This document shows positions 6,595-7,984 of a DNA stretch of 7,984 bases, piece after piece. Position numbers and translations under genes: made by a program. The notes below the pieces were generated by a model. The model saw nothing but the letters and a program-made list of their open reading frames with translations. It ran no database searches and was not told where the DNA came from. The first letter of the stretch is position 1; every line of letters starts with the position of its first letter. Source of the stretch: an uncultured Alistipes sp. (GTDB taxonomy: Bacteria; Bacteroidota; Bacteroidia; Bacteroidales; Rikenellaceae); NCBI GenBank assembly GCA_947173915.1, contig CAMWGZ010000051.1, positions 1 to 7,984 on the forward strand, read 5' to 3'.

Positions 6595-6619
6595 TAATCT
6601 TACAACCGATTCGATAATT

Positions 6620-7612
6620 ATGGCAATATTAGCATTTCAGAAGCCTGAAAAGGTTATCATGCTCGAATCCACCTCCTCGTTCGGACGTTTCGAGTTCCGA
6701 CCGCTGGAGCCCGGTTTCGGCATGACCGTCGGCAATGCCTTGCGCCGGATCCTGCTCTCCTCGCTGGAGGGTTATGCGATCACGACCGTGAAGGTGGCCG
6801 GCGTGGATCATGAGTTTGCCGCGATCCCTGGAGTGATGGAGGGTATGATCGACATCATCCTGAACCTGAAGCAAATCCGTTTCATCCGCACGGTCGATAA
6901 TCAGGACGCCGAGAAGGTGTCGGTCAATGTGGCCGGCGTGACGGAGCTGACGGCTGGATACATTTCGAACTACCTTTCGTTCTTCAAGGTATTGAATCCC
7001 GATTTGGTTATCTGCCACCTGGCCCCCGGTACGAAGATGCAGTTCACGCTGACCATCGGCAAGGGCCGCGGCTATGTTCCCGCCGAGGAGAACATGCCCG
7101 CCGAGTGTGAGTTCGGTACCCTTCCGATCGACTCGATCTTCACGCCGATCAAGAACGTGAAGTATTCGATCGAGAACTACCGTGTCGAGCAGAGAACCGA
7201 CTACGAGAAGTTGAATCTGGAGATTACCACCGACGGTTCGATTTATCCGACGGATGCCTTGAAAGAGGCTGCCAAGATTCTCATCCAACATTTCATGCTC
7301 TTCTCCGACGAGAAGATTACCGTGAACATGGAGGATACGAACGGTGCGGAGGAGTTCGACGAGGACGTTCTGCACATGCGCCAACTCCTCAAGACGAAGC
7401 TTTCGGATCAGGATCTGAGCGTTCGCGCGCTCAACTGCCTGAAAGCCGCCGACGTGGACACTGTGGGCGATCTGGTGCAGCTTAACCGCAACGACCTGCT
7501 CAAATTCCGCAACTTCGGCAAGAAGTCGCTCACGGAGCTGGACGAGTTGCTTGCGGCGCTCAACCTGAAGTTCGGAATGGACGTATCTATCTACAAACTT
7601 GATAAAGATTAA
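6620..7612 (+). CDS. rpoA: DNA-directed RNA polymerase subunit alpha
   Basis: The alpha subunit dimerises to start RNA polymerase assembly, and its C-terminal domain binds promoter UP elements and activators. From the ATG at 6620 the product is 330 residues, [12 protein letters not shown]..., the standard Bacteroidota length. A longer in-frame reading from 6485 would only add out-of-frame rpsD codons. The N-terminal domain (about 1-235) has [25 protein letters not shown] (24-48) for dimerisation and beta contact, [12 protein letters not shown] (147-158) and [11 protein letters not shown] (188-198). An acidic linker (EEFDEDV, 244-250) leads to the C-terminal domain (about 253-330) with [12 protein letters not shown] and [13 protein letters not shown]. 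Arg269 aligns with the UP-element-contacting Arg265 of E. coli. The stop is 2 nt before rplQ. Confidence 0.98.
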   Translation: MAILAFQKPEKVIMLESTSSFGRFEFRPLEPGFGMTVGNALRRILLSSLEGYAITTVKVAGVDHEFAAIPGVMEGMIDIILNLKQIRFIRTVDNQDAEKVSVNVAGVTELTAGYISNYLSFFKVLNPDLVICHLAPGTKMQFTLTIGKGRGYVPAEENMPAECEFGTLPIDSIFTPIKNVKYSIENYRVEQRTDYEKLNLEITTDGSIYPTDALKEAAKILIQHFMLFSDEKITVNMEDTNGAEEFDEDVLHMRQLLKTKLSDQDLSVRALNCLKAADVDTVGDLVQLNRNDLLKFRNFGKKSLTELDELLAALNLKFGMDVSIYKLDKD

Positions 7613-7614
7613 TT

Positions 7615-7984
7615 ATGAGACACAATAAGAATTTCAATCACCTGGGCAGAAAGGTCGGCCACCGCAAGGCTATGTTGTCGAATATGGCTTCGTCGCTCAT
7701 TCTGCACAAGCGCATCGAGACTACCGTTGCCAAGGCTAAGGCCGTGAAGCAGTTCGTCGAGCCGCTGGTAACCAAGTCGAAAGAGGACACGACCCATTCG
7801 CGCCGTGTCGTATTCTCGTACCTGAAGCAGAAGGAGGCCGTGACGGAGCTGTTCCGCACGATCGCTCCGAAGATCGCCGATCGTCCGGGCGGCTACACCC
7901 GCATCCTGAAGACCGGGTTCCGTCTGGGCGACGCTGCCGACATGGGCATCATCGAGTTCGTCGATTTCAACGAGGCATATACGC
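7615..7984 (+). CDS. rplQ: 50S ribosomal protein L17, 3' end beyond the window
   Basis: L17 is a 50S protein near the peptide exit side, regularly encoded directly after rpoA. The ATG at 7615 is 2 nt after the rpoA stop, so translational coupling is likely. The open frame gives 123 residues before the window ends: [20 protein letters not shown] (1-20), the L17 signature, then [24 protein letters not shown] (28-51), a Bacteroidota-like [17 protein letters not shown] (54-70), and [19 protein letters not shown] (88-106). No stop is reached. Homologues in this phylum often carry a low-complexity C-terminal tail of a few dozen residues, which would lie outside the window. Confidence 0.96.
   Translation, partial: MRHNKNFNHLGRKVGHRKAMLSNMASSLILHKRIETTVAKAKAVKQFVEPLVTKSKEDTTHSRRVVFSYLKQKEAVTELFRTIAPKIADRPGGYTRILKTGFRLGDAADMGIIEFVDFNEAYT

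Noticed and set aside
6485..6619. Extended N-terminus for rpoA
   Set aside because: The 45 extra codons overlap rpsD out of frame and look unlike any RNA polymerase alpha subunit. The ATG at 6620 gives the standard MAILAFQKP start and 330-residue length.
76..7984. A previously undescribed system hidden in the cluster
   Set aside because: Every open frame of meaningful length in the coding direction is a standard member of the spc/alpha ribosomal cluster, gaps are at most 51 nt, and there are no unexplained genes, repeats or inserted segments.

Overview
The window is a stretch of the conserved bacterial ribosomal-protein superoperon (spc cluster running into the alpha cluster), with every gene on the + strand and almost no non-coding DNA. 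The order is rpsH (5' end missing), rplF, rplR, rpsE, rpmD, rplO, secY, map, infA, rpmJ, rpsM, rpsK, rpsD, rpoA, rplQ (3' end missing). No mobile element, CRISPR array, tRNA/rRNA gene, defence locus or new system is visible. This is core housekeeping DNA.

The organism is most likely a member of the Bacteroidales. The proteins read closely like Bacteroides homologues as I remember them: RpoA of 330 residues beginning [10 protein letters not shown]6 ending KSAGAK, S4 ending [14 protein letters not shown], and L17 beginning [11 protein letters not shown]. Most genes lack a convincing Shine-Dalgarno sequence, as is usual in Bacteroidota, and map-infA-rpmJ sit between secY and rpsM without adk. 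The GC-rich codon usage (many third-position C/G) points to an Alistipes/Rikenellaceae-like lineage rather than an AT-richer Bacteroides. That genus-level guess is inference.

Layout: positions 1-59 are not genomic. They match the Illumina Nextera P7/i7 adapter (index CTAGTACG, then the transposon mosaic end with a few errors), and 60-75 also looks like adapter-derived noise. The genome starts at about 76, inside rpsH. From 76 to 2538 come 30S and 50S proteins (S8, L6, L18, S5, L30, L15). From 2560 to 3948 is secY, the translocon channel. From 3975 to 4976 are map and infA (nascent-chain Met removal and initiation factor IF-1). From 5000 to 6594 are L36, S13, S11 and S4. From 6620 to 7612 is rpoA, and rplQ runs off the right edge. 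Gaps are 2-51 nt, so the genes are probably co-transcribed; no internal terminator or convincing promoter was seen. The cluster ties together ribosome assembly, translation initiation, N-terminal maturation, protein export and RNA polymerase alpha supply.

Points worth a second look are the adapter contamination at the contig end, a 23-residue hydrophobic N-terminal extension on SecY, an L36 with only two of the four classical zinc ligands, a His-to-Phe change next to a metal-binding Glu in methionine aminopeptidase, and small start/stop arrangements upstream of rpsM and rpsD.
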